From assembly GCA_036936605.1 (NCBI GenBank), contig JAUPFV010000003.1, forward strand, positions 100,697,278 to 100,761,277: a DNA stretch of 64,000 nucleotides, given 5' to 3'. This document shows positions 43,203-56,503 of this stretch, one piece after another. The notes under the pieces are model-generated. The model was not told the DNA's origin and did not search any database. It saw nothing but the letters and a program-made list of their open reading frames with translations. How positions within the stretch are numbered: the stretch's first letter is position 1; the number at the start of each line of letters is the position of its first letter. The translations under genes and the position numbers were made by a program. Source of the stretch: Limnanthes douglasii subsp. nivea (lineage: Eukaryota > Streptophyta > Magnoliopsida > Brassicales > Limnanthaceae).

Positions 43203-43839
43203 AGGTTCCAACTTAGTTTTTTTAAAGCAAAGAATTTTATTACTTGATTAAAAAAATTACAAAGATTAAGATGTCAATTAAGACAGGATTACAAATTAGA
43301 GGGCTAAAGGGAAAATAACCCATAATAGACCTAAGACGCAATAGAGAAACTAACACAGTCTCTTCTCTCCAACGAGAACTCCAAAACCCTAGTCCAGCCT
43401 TCACCTCATTTCCAACACCAAGCTTCAAAGTTGAATGCATGTGAATCATAAAGATATTGATGGAAAATTTAAGTTTATTTCCATCAAATTTTAAAAACAG
43501 ATCAAGCAAATCAACCCCAAAAGCCACTGACTTCAATCAACGAACATCCTTTACCCCTTCATCTTCATTCATTCTTCGGTAACTTCATAAAGTCATAGCA
43601 TCATGCAAAATTCTTTATATCCACTTTAAATGAACCTCCATATCATCGATTGCACAATCCACAACTTGATTTCATCCGATTTCACCTGCAAAGAAAGACA
43701 GACCTCCAACAGTTTTCTGGGATAAATGTCAAGCAGAAGAGATATAACCTAATCCAAGGTTTTCTAGTAACACAATGGCTAGAAGCGGATTCAGGGCATT
43801 GAAATGAGAGAACGAAATTTTCTCTTTACATTTCAATGT

Positions 43840-45192
43840 CCACTTAGCGAGCCAATCCACAGCTCTATTCTGAATTCTAAGGATATATGAAATGGTCATA
43901 GAAGGGAGGAGAAGTTTTCTGCAAATATGTATGAGAGATTTCAGGTAACTAAGATGATTTTGATTTTTAAGCATGTTAACCAAAGTTAAAAAAATCGGTT
44001 TCGATATCAATACTAACCTAGTTTTTGGAATTGCATATCAATAAACCCTCAAGGAGTGCTCTGGTTTCAGCTACCAGAGGCGTAAGTTTATCAAAGAACT
44101 TGCTGGAGCCAGAGACAATGAAGCCCTTCTTATCTCTGAAAATCATGGCTCCACAAGACTCGTCGTTGCTGAGACAAGAGGTATCTACATTGAGCTTGAG
44201 TCTACCTTCAACAGGAGAAACTCAGTTAAGATAAGTAACTCTATTTTTACTGCAAATATTACCAGAGGAAAGGCATCTTAATGTTTGACCCGCTTCACTG
44301 GTATTAGTCTAGTGCTTGTTGGTCAAGACATTAGCAATGTCAAGACCGAGAATAGTACTATTAATAATTGAAATACAAGAATTAATACTGAGTCTAGCAT
44401 TTTTAAACTTAGCAGAGTTACGACTCTTCCATATCACCCAGCATATTATAGCTGGTAAAGTATGGGTGATATGAGCCTTAAGAGATGAAAACCGAAAACA
44501 ACTATAAACTGCATGCTTTAAAGTCGTAAACCCTTCAATTTTTAGATTGAAAAGTTTACTGAAATGGCTCAAGAGACTCCAAGCATAGTCACAACTAACA
44601 AACAGATGATTTACATCTTCACCATTTACACAGAATTGGCATTTTGAGGCCAAATGAACATGCCTTTTTGTAAAACAGAATCCACAGGAATAAAGTTTTA
44701 AAAACAATTCCATAAAATGAAAGTAAACTTTCTTGGAGTAATAGAAGTCTAGATTTTTTTGAAAAAACGTGAGGGATTATTTGTTTTCCTGATAGAGTTC
44801 CAAGTATTTTTCATATTAAAATTCTGATCACGAGATAAATCCCATAACATAACATCATTTTTATTTGGATCCACCTTGAATTTTCTAATCTGATTCATTC
44901 TGTTTTCAGGAACAGCTCTAGATAAAGCCACCTCATCCCAGGATCTATCTTTCCAGAAAGAATTCACCTTGGCCTCAAGATATCAGTTATTGGTAGCTCG
45001 CTTGTGGTAAAATATTGGAGGCCAATGGTGCCCATTTTCAGACCAGAAGTCCATGTCTGCACGCCCCAAGAACAACTTTATGTTGTTCTCTTCCACATCC
45101 TTTATACCTATAAGACACTTCCAGGTTAGAGATCCCTTAATCTTCTTATTAGTTTTCAAAGGATGAGAGATTCTATTATAGATATCATTCAT
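43840..45192 (-). pseudogene. LINE ORF2 C-terminal part: zf-RVT and RNase H
   Basis: After the RT thumb (45192-44750) a zf-RVT-like segment reads FCFTKRHVHLASKCQFC, then GEDVNHLFVSC (about 44670-44580). Next is CWVIWKSRNSAKF, then an RVT_3 type RNase H: KLNVDTSCLSNDESCGAMIF (about 44200), LVAETRALLEGLLI and RAVDWLAKW (about 43860). Plant L1 elements commonly carry this RNase H. The frame is broken several times. Confidence 0.82.
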
Positions 45193-45650
45193 GATTCTAG
45201 ACTAGAGACCCTCATTCTTCCTATAAGTAAACCACCATTTTTGAGAGAAGGTGGCCTGGATATGAGCAAGGTTTCTGATATTTAGTCCACCCTCTTCAAA
45301 AAGGAAACACAACTTATCCCAGGAAGCCCAATGTACCATATTTCATTAAATTTGGACCTTCATAAAAATCTGTTAAAGATTCTTTCGATTCTTTTGATAA
45401 TACAGTTAGGTAAAACTGAATTTTGCATCCAATAATAAGTTATATGCATAAAAATATTAGAGATCAATGAAAGCCTTCCCCTGTAGGAAAGATATTTTGA
45501 GTCCCACTCCATAACTTTCACATTTATCATGTCAATTTGAGGTACAAAGTTCTGAGCCTTGTTATTTATGTGCAGGGTGATACCGAGATAGCAGGTTGGG
45601 AGCTTTTAAGAGTTAAAGCCATTGTTGGTTTCCAAAGCCTGAATTCTACC

Positions 45651-46814
45651 CTAATGCAACTTGCAAGAGGTAATAATTTTGGTTTTATCTTTATTTATAG
45701 ATTGGCCAGACACTTGTTGATGCCTGTCTAAAAAATTACTTAAAAGGTCAATAGAATTTGGTTGGTTGTTGGTATAGATGATAATATCGTCAGCAAATGC
45801 AATACAAGGAACAAGTATTTTAGTCCTAGTAGCATATTGCATAGACTTATTGATATATAACAGATTATAGAGACCTTGAATCAATATTTCCTCACTGATA
45901 ATAAAGAGGCTTGATGAAAGGGGATCACCCTCCATCAAGCCTCTTTTAGATTGAAAATTACCATAGTTGTTACCATTTATTAGAATAGATAGATTAACCT
46001 TCTTAATCATCTTAGAAATTAGGCTAATAAAACTATTAGAGAAGCCAAAATGAGTTAACACTATCAAAATGAATGAGAAGGATATTCTGTCAAAAGCTGT
46101 TGACATGTCCAACTTAATCATGATGTTACCCTTCTTAGGATTTCTATTAAGATCAAAAGCCAATTCTTTAGCAACAAGAATACTATCATATATAGATTAA
46201 CAAATGCAGCTTGAAAGTTAGAGATGATACTAGGAAGAATTACTAAATAGTCTAGTATTGATGAGTCTAGAAAAAATTCTATTCAATATAGTACAAAGGC
46301 TGATAGGTCTGTAATTACACCAACTCATAGGGTTTGAGGTTTTTGGGATCAGACTGATCCCAGTGGAAAACATGCCATTAGGCATACTATGAATCTGTAA
46401 AAAAGCATTAATAGAAGAACAAAGATCACATTTTACTATGCTCCAATAATTTTTATAAAATAAAATATTATACCCATCTAAACCAGCAGCACTATCTGCT
46501 TTCATACTGCTAATAATATCCAAGACTTCTTGTTCATCTGCAGGCACCATAAGGAGGGCATTATCATCTCTGGAAACCACATTGGGGATAGAGTCAAAGA
46601 TGTCACTGGACATTAAAGCATCCTCTTCCTCCTTACTACTAAAAGAATCACAAGACATGTAAGAATTAAAGTAACTAACAACATATTTTCCAATATTAGG
46701 ATCATCATAAAACCAAGTATCATCATGTTTGATGCATTGAATAGTATTGCGTCTCCTTTTCTTATTAACATAAGCGTGATAGAATTTAGTGTTACCATCA
46801 ACTTCTTTTAACAA
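45651..46814 (-). pseudogene. LINE ORF2 reverse transcriptase
   Basis: Two long frames with a break near 46190. Motifs in order: EVDGNTKFYHAYVNKKRRRN, ADSAAGLDGYNILFYK, SWCNYRPISLCTILNRIFS, IKLDMSTAFDRISF, LMEGDPLSSSLFI and the catalytic FADDIIIYT (about 45775-45800). This is the typical non-LTR RT order. The upstream linker from the endonuclease (47100-46815) is eroded. Confidence 0.92.
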
Positions 46815-47102
46815 GGCATTATTACATTTCTGCCTCCAATAAACCTCCTCAGATTTTAGGGCCTTAAGGTGAAGGGCAGTAGCCTTCTTAAGATTAGCAT
46901 TAGAACATAAATTGTTTTCTGTTTAATGAATAATGTTTAAGTTATTAACATTAACCTCAAAATCTTTTACTTTAATAAAAATATTTCCAAAATGGTTTAT
47001 GTTCTAAGATTTTAAACAAATTTTTAACCTTCTCATTTTAAACCAGAATACCTCATTAGGAAGAGAAATAATGTTTTGACTCTAATTTTTCTCTACCATA
47101 CT

Positions 47103-47850
47103 TTAAAAGGATTCATCAAAAGTCCAAGCATTTAGAAACTTGAAACTTTTTTTCATGTTAATATAGTTATTGTTTAATATAGATGCAGAGATAGGAAGAG
47201 GGGCATGGTCAGAGCAAGTTCTAACCATGCTAATAAGCTGAGTGTAATTGAAGAGGTTAGGCCAGTTGGTGTTTATCATCACATGGTCTAATATTTTCCA
47301 CTTTAAGTTTTTATTCCATGTGAATTTAGAGCCAACCATCCCAACATCCTCAAGATTACACTCGTTGATGGTGTTGACAAAATCCTGAATACTATTCTGA
47401 CAAAGAGAAGAATAGCCAATTTGCTCATCCACAGCAGCCACAACATTGAAGTCCCCCATGGTAAGCCAAACCTTATTATTAGTAGAGACATTTTTAAGCT
47501 CAGACCAAAGCTCGCCCCTTAACTTCCTATTACATTTAGCATACACCACCGTTAAAAGAAAGCTGCCACTAACATTAGGATAGCTAACCTCGAGATTAAG
47601 ACATTGATCGTGATTGGATAACACCTTAATACTAATATCCCTAATCCAGAAAACCCAAATCTTGTTAGTATAATTCGCAGAGTAATTAGGAAGACCCAAT
47701 TTAGCAGCAACCTCACTAATAACCTCCACTCTAGCCATAGGCTCTTAATAGCAAGAATCTTTACTTTCTTTTTAAGATAATCTCTTTCAGTCTATCAATA
47801 GTAGATATGTTATTAACTTCACGAAGATTCCAATTAAGGATTTTAATCAT
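47103..47850 (-). pseudogene. LINE ORF2 apurinic-like endonuclease domain
   Basis: ORF2 probably starts at ATG 47850 (MIKILNWNLR), where Asn of NWN is catalytic. A frameshift near 47765 follows, then an open frame with LTMGDFNVVAAVDEQIGY, SKFTWNKNLKWKILDHVMI and CSDHAPLPI, i.e. the GDFN and SDH motifs of the Exo_endo_phos family. It nicks target DNA to prime reverse transcription. Confidence 0.88.
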
Positions 47851-47999
47851 GATTAGATACAGACTTGTACCTTTTCTTTATCCCTGAAAGATTCAGAGAT
47901 TTAAGAGCTCTTTTACCTGGTATTTTTCCTTTACTAACTACTTTCAACTTATGTTTCAAGATATTGTTAAAACCCTGGTTGGTAGGAGTGGTACATTCA

Positions 48000-49222
48000 C
48001 TTCCTATGTTACCTTTTTAGGTGAGTTATCTTCTGTATTTAGAGTACTATATTCATGAGACAACTTAGATTCTATGTCTTTATTGAGGTTCTTTAAAGCA
48101 TCTATAATTACAATATCTTCAACTTGATTTCTATTATCATTTACAGAGTCTTGCTGCGAATATTGAACGGGATTATCACCTTTTGAGGCATGAAGAACAT
48201 AATTGGAGCTGAGAACATCATTGCAGTTTTCCAAATATCAGGAAACTTCTGAAGAAGCAACAGTCTTATTCAACACCACGGACTTCACTTTAGGAACATA
48301 GATCTGATTGTAATTAGGATTAATGTTCTTACTCTTCTTAATACTTTTGTATATATTTTCATTAACAGACAATAAAGTTTATTTTTGATTTGTGATCATA
48401 TCATTTCCAGTATCAGTATTTCTATTCTCTTGAATCTTTTTCAAACAATTCTCAACCATATGACCCAGATGGTAGCAATAAAAACAATAACTAGGGAGAT
48501 TTCTATATGAAACAGAGAGCCATCAGCCATCATTCCTACCGAAACCAACCCATATTCTATCATGGATTTTAGCTGAAACATCCATCTCAACCAAGCCAAC
48601 AACAACATTATTGAAAGCTCTATTCTTTTCTGGAACATCAATCTTATAAGGAGTACCAATGGTAGCCAATATATCCCTTAATACTTTCTTGTTGTAAAGA
48701 AATTCTGGAACCCTTCCAAGCTTGACACAAACCAGCGAAACAGGTCATTCATACTTTACATTAAAATCAGGTTTCCAGCGTAAAACTCTCATCGTAGAGC
48801 TGCCAATTCACCAAACATTTTTTTACCACACTTTGATAACATCATCTCTCGAATCGAATTCCATAATGAGATGTCTTGATTCCCATTTGAAGATACTATA
48901 ATTACCTTTAAATTTAAAAGAAGACAGAAAAAGATCCATTGAACTCTTCTTAGGTAATCCCAATGAAAACTTTCCAACAATCGTAATTTTTGTCGATAGA
49001 CTTAAAAAATCTTTGACATCACTGGAAAACTGGATAAAGATATGATCCTTCATTGTTGTTAACTCTTTCAGTAACCAAATTAACAAAAGAGTCCTTACTT
49101 CTATCTTTAAAAACATCCGCAAAAAACTTCATACTTACATCATTTTTGTCATGTACTCTGTTTCTTAAGTTAAGAACAGGGAAATCTTCTTCTTCAAAGA
49201 TTTCATTATTGTAAATTTTCAT
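48000..49222 (-). pseudogene. LINE ORF1 (gag-like nucleic-acid-binding protein)
   Basis: ATG at 49222 (MKIYNNEIFEEEDFPVLNL), first in a 5' leader of about 165 bases. The middle contains FKGNYSIFKWESRHLIMEF, resembling the DUF4283-type RNA-binding part of plant LINE ORF1. A complete zinc knuckle CFYCYHLGHMVENC lies at about 48445-48490 (C-x2-C-x4-H-x4-C). Frame breaks near 49020, 48790 and 48450. The C-terminal end is near 48004. Confidence 0.78.
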
Positions 49223-49399
49223 GATAGAGATGACAACAGCAATAAAAGTTTAAGAAGAAGAGAAGAAGACTGGAGAATGGAACGTCATTGAAGAAGAAGG
49301 AAGAATCAAAACAGACGAAGAAGAAGGAGAAAATCTTAGAACTTCTAACTAACTTCTCCTTTTGATTTGGTAGATTCCAAAATATGAGGTTCTAACTTA

Positions 49400-52300
49400 A
49401 TTTGGTCACGGAATAATTTCCATTTTTCTAATTCTTCGATGTAACTTACTACCTTTTCATTACCTCGCTTTCAGAATTTCATTTCTCAACAAATCTTTTT
49501 GGTCACCTCCTTTTGGTTGGACGATGACAATGATATAAGTACACCACAAAATATATATATATATTGCAATTCAATATATTGCTATTTTTTTTACAAATAA
49601 TATTTATATAAATATATATTTTTTAAATTAATAACGTTAATTTTTTTATAAATAAACTATATATTTTATTTTAAGTCCAATTATATTCTTCGATATTTTT
49701 GGTAATTTTGAAAATTTTATTATTTTTTATATCATTTACTCTAGAAAATACTTTTTTTCTTGTTTACTAAAAATATTATGAACAAAGTTATCTCATAATT
49801 ATTTTTTTCTTTTTTACTTTTAAAAACCAAAAACCAAAAACAAAAAACTTGACATCACGTCTAAAATTGAAATTGTAAAAATTTAAAAATAATCATTTTA
49901 TATTTATCTATATAATTTTTATAGTATTTATGTTTCAATTAGATATGTATATGAGTTTAAAATTTTAGAAAACAAAAATTAAAAAATCAAATTTTCAATT
50001 ATAGTTATGCCTGCTTTAATTGGTTTGTGTATTAAATATATCTCGTGCAATTTTTATTCCTACATTGCACAAATCATATAAAGGAGATAAATGAATTGTA
50101 CAAAAATATACATATTTTCGCATAAATATATGTAAAACTTATATGTTCTTCAGATAAATTGTTTGTTTTCTTTAATATTTTTAACGGGTGGTTTTAAGTA
50201 GGTTAGACAACATAATTTATAAATTAGTTGTAATGGTACGATATCATATCAAATTTTATGATTTTTGTTTAAAATATAATTATGTGTTTATTATTTGAAA
50301 ATGTTTGTTAATTTGTTTTTTTATAAAATGATCTTCCACGAATCACAAATAAACTTAAGTATTTTATAAAGGTGATATAAGTGATATAATCGAGCCCGAT
50401 TATAACTCATATCGAGTGGTTATGGATAAGACATCATACGATCTATCAATTTATTCTAGATGTGTGAACAAATTTGTTGTAATATGACATTGTTTCAGCG
50501 AGGAATCCTCTCTTCGTCCATCCAAAATGGAAGGATAATGGCGAATAACACTAGTACTACTATGGTCGAACAAGTACTATCGCATGTTCCCGCTTTGTTT
50601 AAAAATTATATGAAATGCATAGCTTAAAAAATATAAAATATTATGATAAATATATTCAATCCGTTTAATATTTCTTTTATTTTATGTAACTTGATTTACA
50701 TTTTACGTTTGTTGGATAACTTATTGATATTTTTGTTTTTGGTAAAAGCGAGACAATCAAATTTACTATAGATGACACAATATTTATCTAATATATATTT
50801 TTATTCCACTCATTCGGTGATCTAATCGATATTATTCTATGTTTGACTGGACGACGTGCATACCATAACTATTTATATGCTTAAGCTAGTGATATTCATA
50901 AATTATTATATAAAAAATTATTACTCTAATATTTTATGTTTAGATGTTCAAATTCTGAAGACACGGATCGAACACATCTTCGTCCTTTTATTAATTGTTC
51001 ATCTTTAAAACTTGAAAGAATTAATCATCAGGTGTTGTTTAGCGTTTTCAACCCCATAATGAATATATATATATAAAGTTGGTATCATAAAATATATGAT
51101 CGCTCTAACTTTTGGGTATAAAAAAAATCATTTGATTTAGTATTCCAAATCTCAATTTCATAATTGATTCAGTTTTGCTGGAAAAAACTCTAGTATAATT
51201 TATGATAATGACACATAATTGTATATTAGAGAATAAAGAACATAGTAGGCACGTTTAGGATTGTTTGGTGTAATTGAGAGCATATAATTGATTATATGAT
51301 ATGCATAAATTATTCATACCTATAGTTTTTGAAAAAATCTCTAATTTTGAATAAAATACGAATTTTCAATTTTGGATGTTCAAAAATAATAATGAAAAAA
51401 TAGTCCCTAAGTGACTTCGAATGACCTTTGGTGTTAGGTTATCTAAATTACGTTTTTTTTGTTCCATCTAAAATTCAGAGATCTATATGATCATTCAGCT
51501 GGAATTTTGAATTAGTGAGTAGTATAAACTCAAGTATATACAACATATGTTTACTGTCCCCAAGTTCAGCAAACCAATGCAATTTATTTTTTAGATAATT
51601 ATTTGTTTAATTTCACGTGCGTTTGTCGCTTGGAACCCCTGTAAAATAACATAAAACCAATTCATATTTTAAGAAGTTTTGATCATTGGATGTATTTTTT
51701 TTCATTTAGTGTATTAAGTATATTTAGGCTTGCATGTTTAGGATATCATATTTAGTTATTTTACCATGTTTTGGGGCAGTGTTATATGTTTAAGGGTCTT
51801 CAGTTATGCACCCGCCCAACTATGTCTGTATTGAGAAGCATATCGTGATTGAGAATGAAGACCTTCTGGATATGATATAATTACCCATTATCTTTGGCAC
51901 TTCGAATCTTGGATGTATGGAGTGATGCCCTGCATGCTTATGAATTATTATTTTCAGTTATAGAGTTTTAAACTACATTCATCTTCTTTTAGATATCTTA
52001 GCACTTGACGAGATATTTTATATCCTGTAAATTCTTAAGATGTTCATAGAGTACTGAAATATAATGCATTAAGGTCTGATATATTAATATAGACGATTCA
52101 ATTATTTTCTATGAATTATAATATGAATATTTCAGAGACCATTCTCTGAAACTTATTGGCAGAGTTGTCATCCCATCAGGGTGAGCTATGTCTAGGTGAC
52201 TCATAAAGAAAACAGGTTTGGGGCATCATAGCTCAAGGAACGACTGTAGTGAGTGTTAGCAACGATATACAGAAGACTACCTCACATTTTTCTATTGGTG

Positions 52301-53328
52301 AATAACCTGTTACATGATGTCGTTGTTTTTGTTTACACGTAACATACTAATGTGCAACTAGTTTTCAGTATTAAATGGTTCGTTCAATATACCATGAAAT
52401 AATCAAGTACGACCCCAATGGAATGTTTAACTGTTTTTATATATGACATAAAACCCAAAATTATATCTTAAAGGTTGTCTCTAGCGTGTTAGCACCTACC
52501 ATTTCTACTAATGATCGTGGCGATTCAGTCAGATATGAATGTCTTTCAAAACTTTCAACCGGATAAAAATGGCCTTTTTACGTTATGTATGAGATTATTA
52601 AGATGAAGTGGTGTGTGTTTAGACTTTAGTTATACCTAACATATTCCAAATTACTCAGATATAATAGGATTCATGATACGTTTGTTCTATAAGAACACTA
52701 GGATATCTATCAGACTATGGTATTATACTACTCTTCCTTTTACTCTGAAAGTTAAGCGATGCATATAATGACTTCATTAAACATGCAAAATTAAATCATA
52801 TATGATGATTATAATACTCCCTGAGATATTATTTAGACATATCATGGTCGATTTTAGAAAGAGTACATTTGGAAACATACAAATTTTATTTGCTGAAACT
52901 TACTTCTTTTTTGGTGTTTCGATTTTTAGATTTTCCCACATTTGTTGTATCTATAATTGATGCAAATAAATACTTCATTACAAATAAGGGCAATGATAAA
53001 ATTTATAATAAAATAATTTATAAGTTCAAACTTCATATTTTAATATTAGATTGACTCTTTAATAAGATCATAAATATTATTAACTACAACCATCATATTT
53101 TTCGATCTTACTTCAGTTATGCTGAGATTATTAAGTATTATCAATACTAACATTTGAATAATAATGAAGAATAATGATAATTAATTGTTAACCACTAAAG
53201 AGACTTACAAATTAAAATTTTATGAAAATTATATTAAGTAATAAAGATAATTTATATTATAGAAAGTTCACACCTCAAATAAAAATAATCATATTTCAAT
53301 TCATATTCATTTGTTAGATATATTTTCA
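49400..53328. other. AT-rich intergenic DNA, nothing assigned
   Basis: No protein domain, RNA gene or terminal repeat is recognisable. A somewhat less AT-rich part at about 51770-52260 could be an eroded LTR or leader but has no partner. A 61-codon frame at 52869-53054 is not supported. Confidence 0.55.
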
Positions 53329-53702
53329 TGGATTGATACAGTTCTAACCATCACAATTTTTCTTCATTAAGAATATAAATTAAATTTCCAAATTAAGTGA
53401 TGGTGAAATATTTTTACAGAAACGGTAATTTAATGTTATCTAATAACTCTTATACATTTTGATGGATTGGTATAGCTCCAACCATCATAAATTCTCTTTA
53501 TTCAGAAGATACATTAAATTTCCAAATTAAGTGATGGTAACCTATCTTATATATAATGTTAATTTGTTGTTATCTTATAAATCTTAGAGATTTTTCATGA
53601 ATTGAAACAATTCCAACCATCTCTTTATTTGAAAAATACATTAATTTGTCATAATTAAGTGATGGTTAAACATCTTTATAAATAATGGTGATAAATTCAT
53701 AG
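53329..53702 (+). repeat. Three-copy tandem repeat, period about 134 bp
   Basis: Units start at about 53329, 53463 and 53598. Each has TG[G/A]ATTG--A-A, C-AACCATC, TAAATT, AATTAAGTGATGGT and an ATAATGTTAAT-like part. Within each unit ACCATC[A] and TGATGGT form a short inverted repeat about 45 bases apart. Confidence 0.75.
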
Positions 53703-53897
53703 AGGAGTTACAAAATAAATTAGTTATATAGCGTGATGGCGCATATTAATTATGTATGATAAGTTAAAAAAAGTTAATCGACCCACTCGAAGATTAACAG
53801 GTTTATAATGATCATATTCAGATTTAATATAATCAACAAAGTGTATTAATCAAGTAATCTATTTATGGTATTTTATGTTTAAGTATCGCATTAATTA

Positions 53898-54186
53898 TAT
53901 CACAATCTATCAAAGTCGGCCTGGTCCGACTCTTAACGGGCGAGTTTGTTAGTTTATCATAATTTTTTTAGGGTTTTAGTTAAAAATATACATAGATTAA
54001 GAATTTTTTATATATATCTCCCTTATCGGGCTGGTTACCAGGCGGACCGGTCTAGAGCGGTAAGAGAGTTGGTCCAAAATTTTGGCTCTCAACCCGCTCC
54101 CTAAGCTATTTGGACCGGTCTCGGGCGGGCCTTACCGGTCCTGTCCCGGGCGGGTTAACGGGTTGGGAGGCCCCCTAACAGCTCTA
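53898..54186 (-). mobile_element. GC-rich hAT-like non-autonomous element (one good end)
   Basis: In strong contrast to its AT-rich flanks, 54030-54186 is rich in CCGG and GGGC words and ends (minus strand) TAGAGCTGTTAGGGGG, a terminus common in plant hAT elements. The left part near 53905-53940 (CAAAGTCGGCCTGGTCCGA) may be the other, eroded end. The 8-bp duplication cannot be checked because Copia-4 adjoins the right end. Confidence 0.45.
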
Positions 54187-54188
54187 TT

Positions 54189-54776
54189 TGTCAAGTGCAT
54201 TATAGGATCCAAACGATCCACAAAAGCAATTTCGAACAATAACAAAAAAAAATGTTACCACCAAAAGTCTACCGATTATTTAACCAAAATAAAATATAAA
54301 TTTAATTTAAAAAAATAACAGTAAAATAAATCAACACAAAATTTATTTTACGTGAAAAATCATTTCGATGTGAAGAGTAAAAACCAACCGTACTTATCAT
54401 TGGTCAACCTAAATCATTTATATTATTGAAAATATGCTAAAGGTATAAGTGTATCCAATTCATTCTAATAAAGATCTACAAACCCACCGACAATTTCAAA
54501 CATAATAGACTACACAAGAGAAGTAAAAGTAAAGAATATTATCAAAATACGGCACTATTTTGACAGTGATGTCTCTTAAACCATAACACAAAATCACAAT
54601 CCCACCGGACATATTGAATCCTTAGATGTTCCAAACATGTTGCTCAAAACTCAGAAAAATCCAACTCTGTTTGCTTCTCGATCAGACCTTTTTACTGTGG
54701 CTGCACTCAATAGATCCTAAAATCGAAATCCTCTATTTTTGTATTTTTTGTGTGTGTCTCTCTTATATCTTGCCCC

Positions 54777-54822
<46 letters not shown>

Positions 54823-54883
54823 CCATAGCGAGCTAAAAATATTAAGAGTTAAAATAGGCCTAAATTTGGGTTGGACATTAACA
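54189..54883 (-). repeat. 3' LTR of Copia-4
   Basis: Plus-strand text begins TGTCAAGTGC and ends GACATTAACA, next to the polypurine tract (minus strand GGCTGGAGGGGGAGAT, 54884-54899). It contains a TTTTACGTGAAAAATC segment related to TTTTACGTGGAAAACC in the Copia-3 LTRs. The left boundary is inferred from the TG. Confidence 0.6.
54781..54820. repeat. (AT)20 microsatellite
   Basis: Forty bases of uninterrupted AT inside the Copia-4 LTR. A similar (AT)13 run at 62007-62032 is in the same element. Confidence 0.95.
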
Positions 54884-54929
54884 ATCTCCCCCTCCAGCCC
54901 ATCATAAGGAAGATACAATCATCAGGTGA

Positions 54930-56503
54930 TCACTTGAACCTTATACAGGTGAGCATACTACAAAACTCAGCATTATTTATGGGGACGGGCTTAGTCATAC
55001 TGTTTGCACTGTTCTTATCAGTGTGAACTTTCTTCAACTTTATTTTTTTTGTCTTGATCACATCCCGCAACCAATAATGTCTCCAATCAATATGTTTGGT
55101 GTGTCCGTGATACATTTGATTCTTGCTCAAATCCAAAGCACTTTTATTGTCATAGAATACTACATACCCATCTTGCTTCAATGCCAACTCTCGAATAAAC
55201 CTCTTAAGCCAATGCATCTATTTACTTGCCTTCACTGCTGCAATATAATCTGACTCAGTTTTTGAAAATGGTACAGATTTTGTAGCTTGGATTGCCAGGA
55301 AATAGCTCCCCTAAAAATGTAAATACGTAACCTGAAGTAGACGTCTGATTATCAAAACCACCATTCATGTCAACATATATATGTCCTTCAAGTATAGGTT
55401 TGTCGCCTCCATAACACAAACTCAAAGAAGAAGTGCCTCGCAAGTATCTGAAAATCAACTTCACTGCTTCCCAATGAACTTTACCGGGATTTAGTAAACC
55501 GATAGCATGTAATGTATGGTCTTTTACACAGAGTGAACGATAGAAGAGTATGAAATAGCTGACATGCCTACTTTCTCTTTATCTAGTTGTATGACACCCA
55601 TCATTGCTTAACTTGAAATGTATAGCTAATGGTGTATTTACTGGTTTGGCATTCTTTATATTAAACTTTTCAACTATACGTTTAATATATTACTGATATA
55701 ATAGCCATAACTTTCCTGCTTTTCTGTCACGAACAATCTTCATGCCTAAGATTTTCTTTTCTCTAGAGAACTTTCTGAAATAGACAAAAGGATCGACTTG
55801 AGTTCAATAATAACCATTATTTATCATAAATGAGTCAAAAATTTATAACAATGCCTTAACACTTTTTTAAATCCATACAAACTCCTCTTCAGCTTACAAA
55901 CAAACTTTTTTCCCTTTTCTCTTCAAAACATTTAGGTTGCTCCATGTAGATTTCTTCATACAAGTCACCATGTACAAATGTAAATTTTACATCAAGTTGT
56001 TCCAACTCAAATTAAGAGTTTCAATTAAACCCAACACAGTTATGATAGAAGTAATCTTGACAACTTGAGAGAATATTTCATCAAAATTAATGTTTTTTTC
56101 TTATTGCAACATTTTACTACCAATCAGGCTTTTTCGTTTAACATTTTTCTCACCATCTCTCGTATTCTTGAAAACCCATATATTTTTTTAAACCTTTCTT
56201 TCCATTATGCGGTTTCACTAGCTTATAAGTTTTATTCTTTTTCAATGAATTCATCTCTTCATTTATATCATCAAGCCATAGATTTTTCTCCTCATGAGAT
56301 AACACTTCTTGATAATTCTCTAGCTCTTCGTCTTCAGTGACTAGAATAAAATCTAAGCTTGAATACCTTATTAAAGGTTTTCTCTCTTTAGTTTTATATC
56401 AAACTTGTGCATCTTCCACAAATGGGTAGGTTTCTCCCCATATTCATGAACTTCTTTGTCATAAAGTTCTTTCTCTAATAAAATGCCATTTAAATAATCA
56501 TCT
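54930..56503 (-). pseudogene. Copia-4 reverse transcriptase and RNase H
   Basis: On the minus strand from 56503: hinge and RT start (ELYDKEVHEYGEKPTHLWK, then a run ending LVKPHNGKK at about 56170), eroded RT, then YLRGTSSLSLCYGG and DNQTSTSGYVFTFLG (55440-55290). RNase H is a clean 95-codon frame (55217-54930: VVFYDNKSALDLS, KHIDWRHYWLRDVI, VHTDKNSANSMTKP). The catalytic YVDD region is not readable. Confidence 0.8.

Larger units (their letters stand above)
43216..49386 (-). mobile_element. Full-length but decayed plant L1-type LINE
   Basis: The target duplication AGGTTC[C/T]AACTTA (43203-43215 and 49387-49399) has one mismatch in 13. A short T-run at 43217-43223 is the poly(A) tail read from the other strand. 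The 6.2 kb contain a 5' UTR, ORF1 with a CCHC knuckle, and ORF2 with endonuclease, RT, zf-RVT and RNase H. All frames are interrupted. The full length plus the duplication indicate target-primed reverse transcription without 5' truncation. Confidence 0.93.

Noticed and set aside
54781..54820. (AT)20 run as a replication origin or attachment region
   Set aside because: A simple microsatellite inside an LTR; similar runs occur elsewhere in the window.
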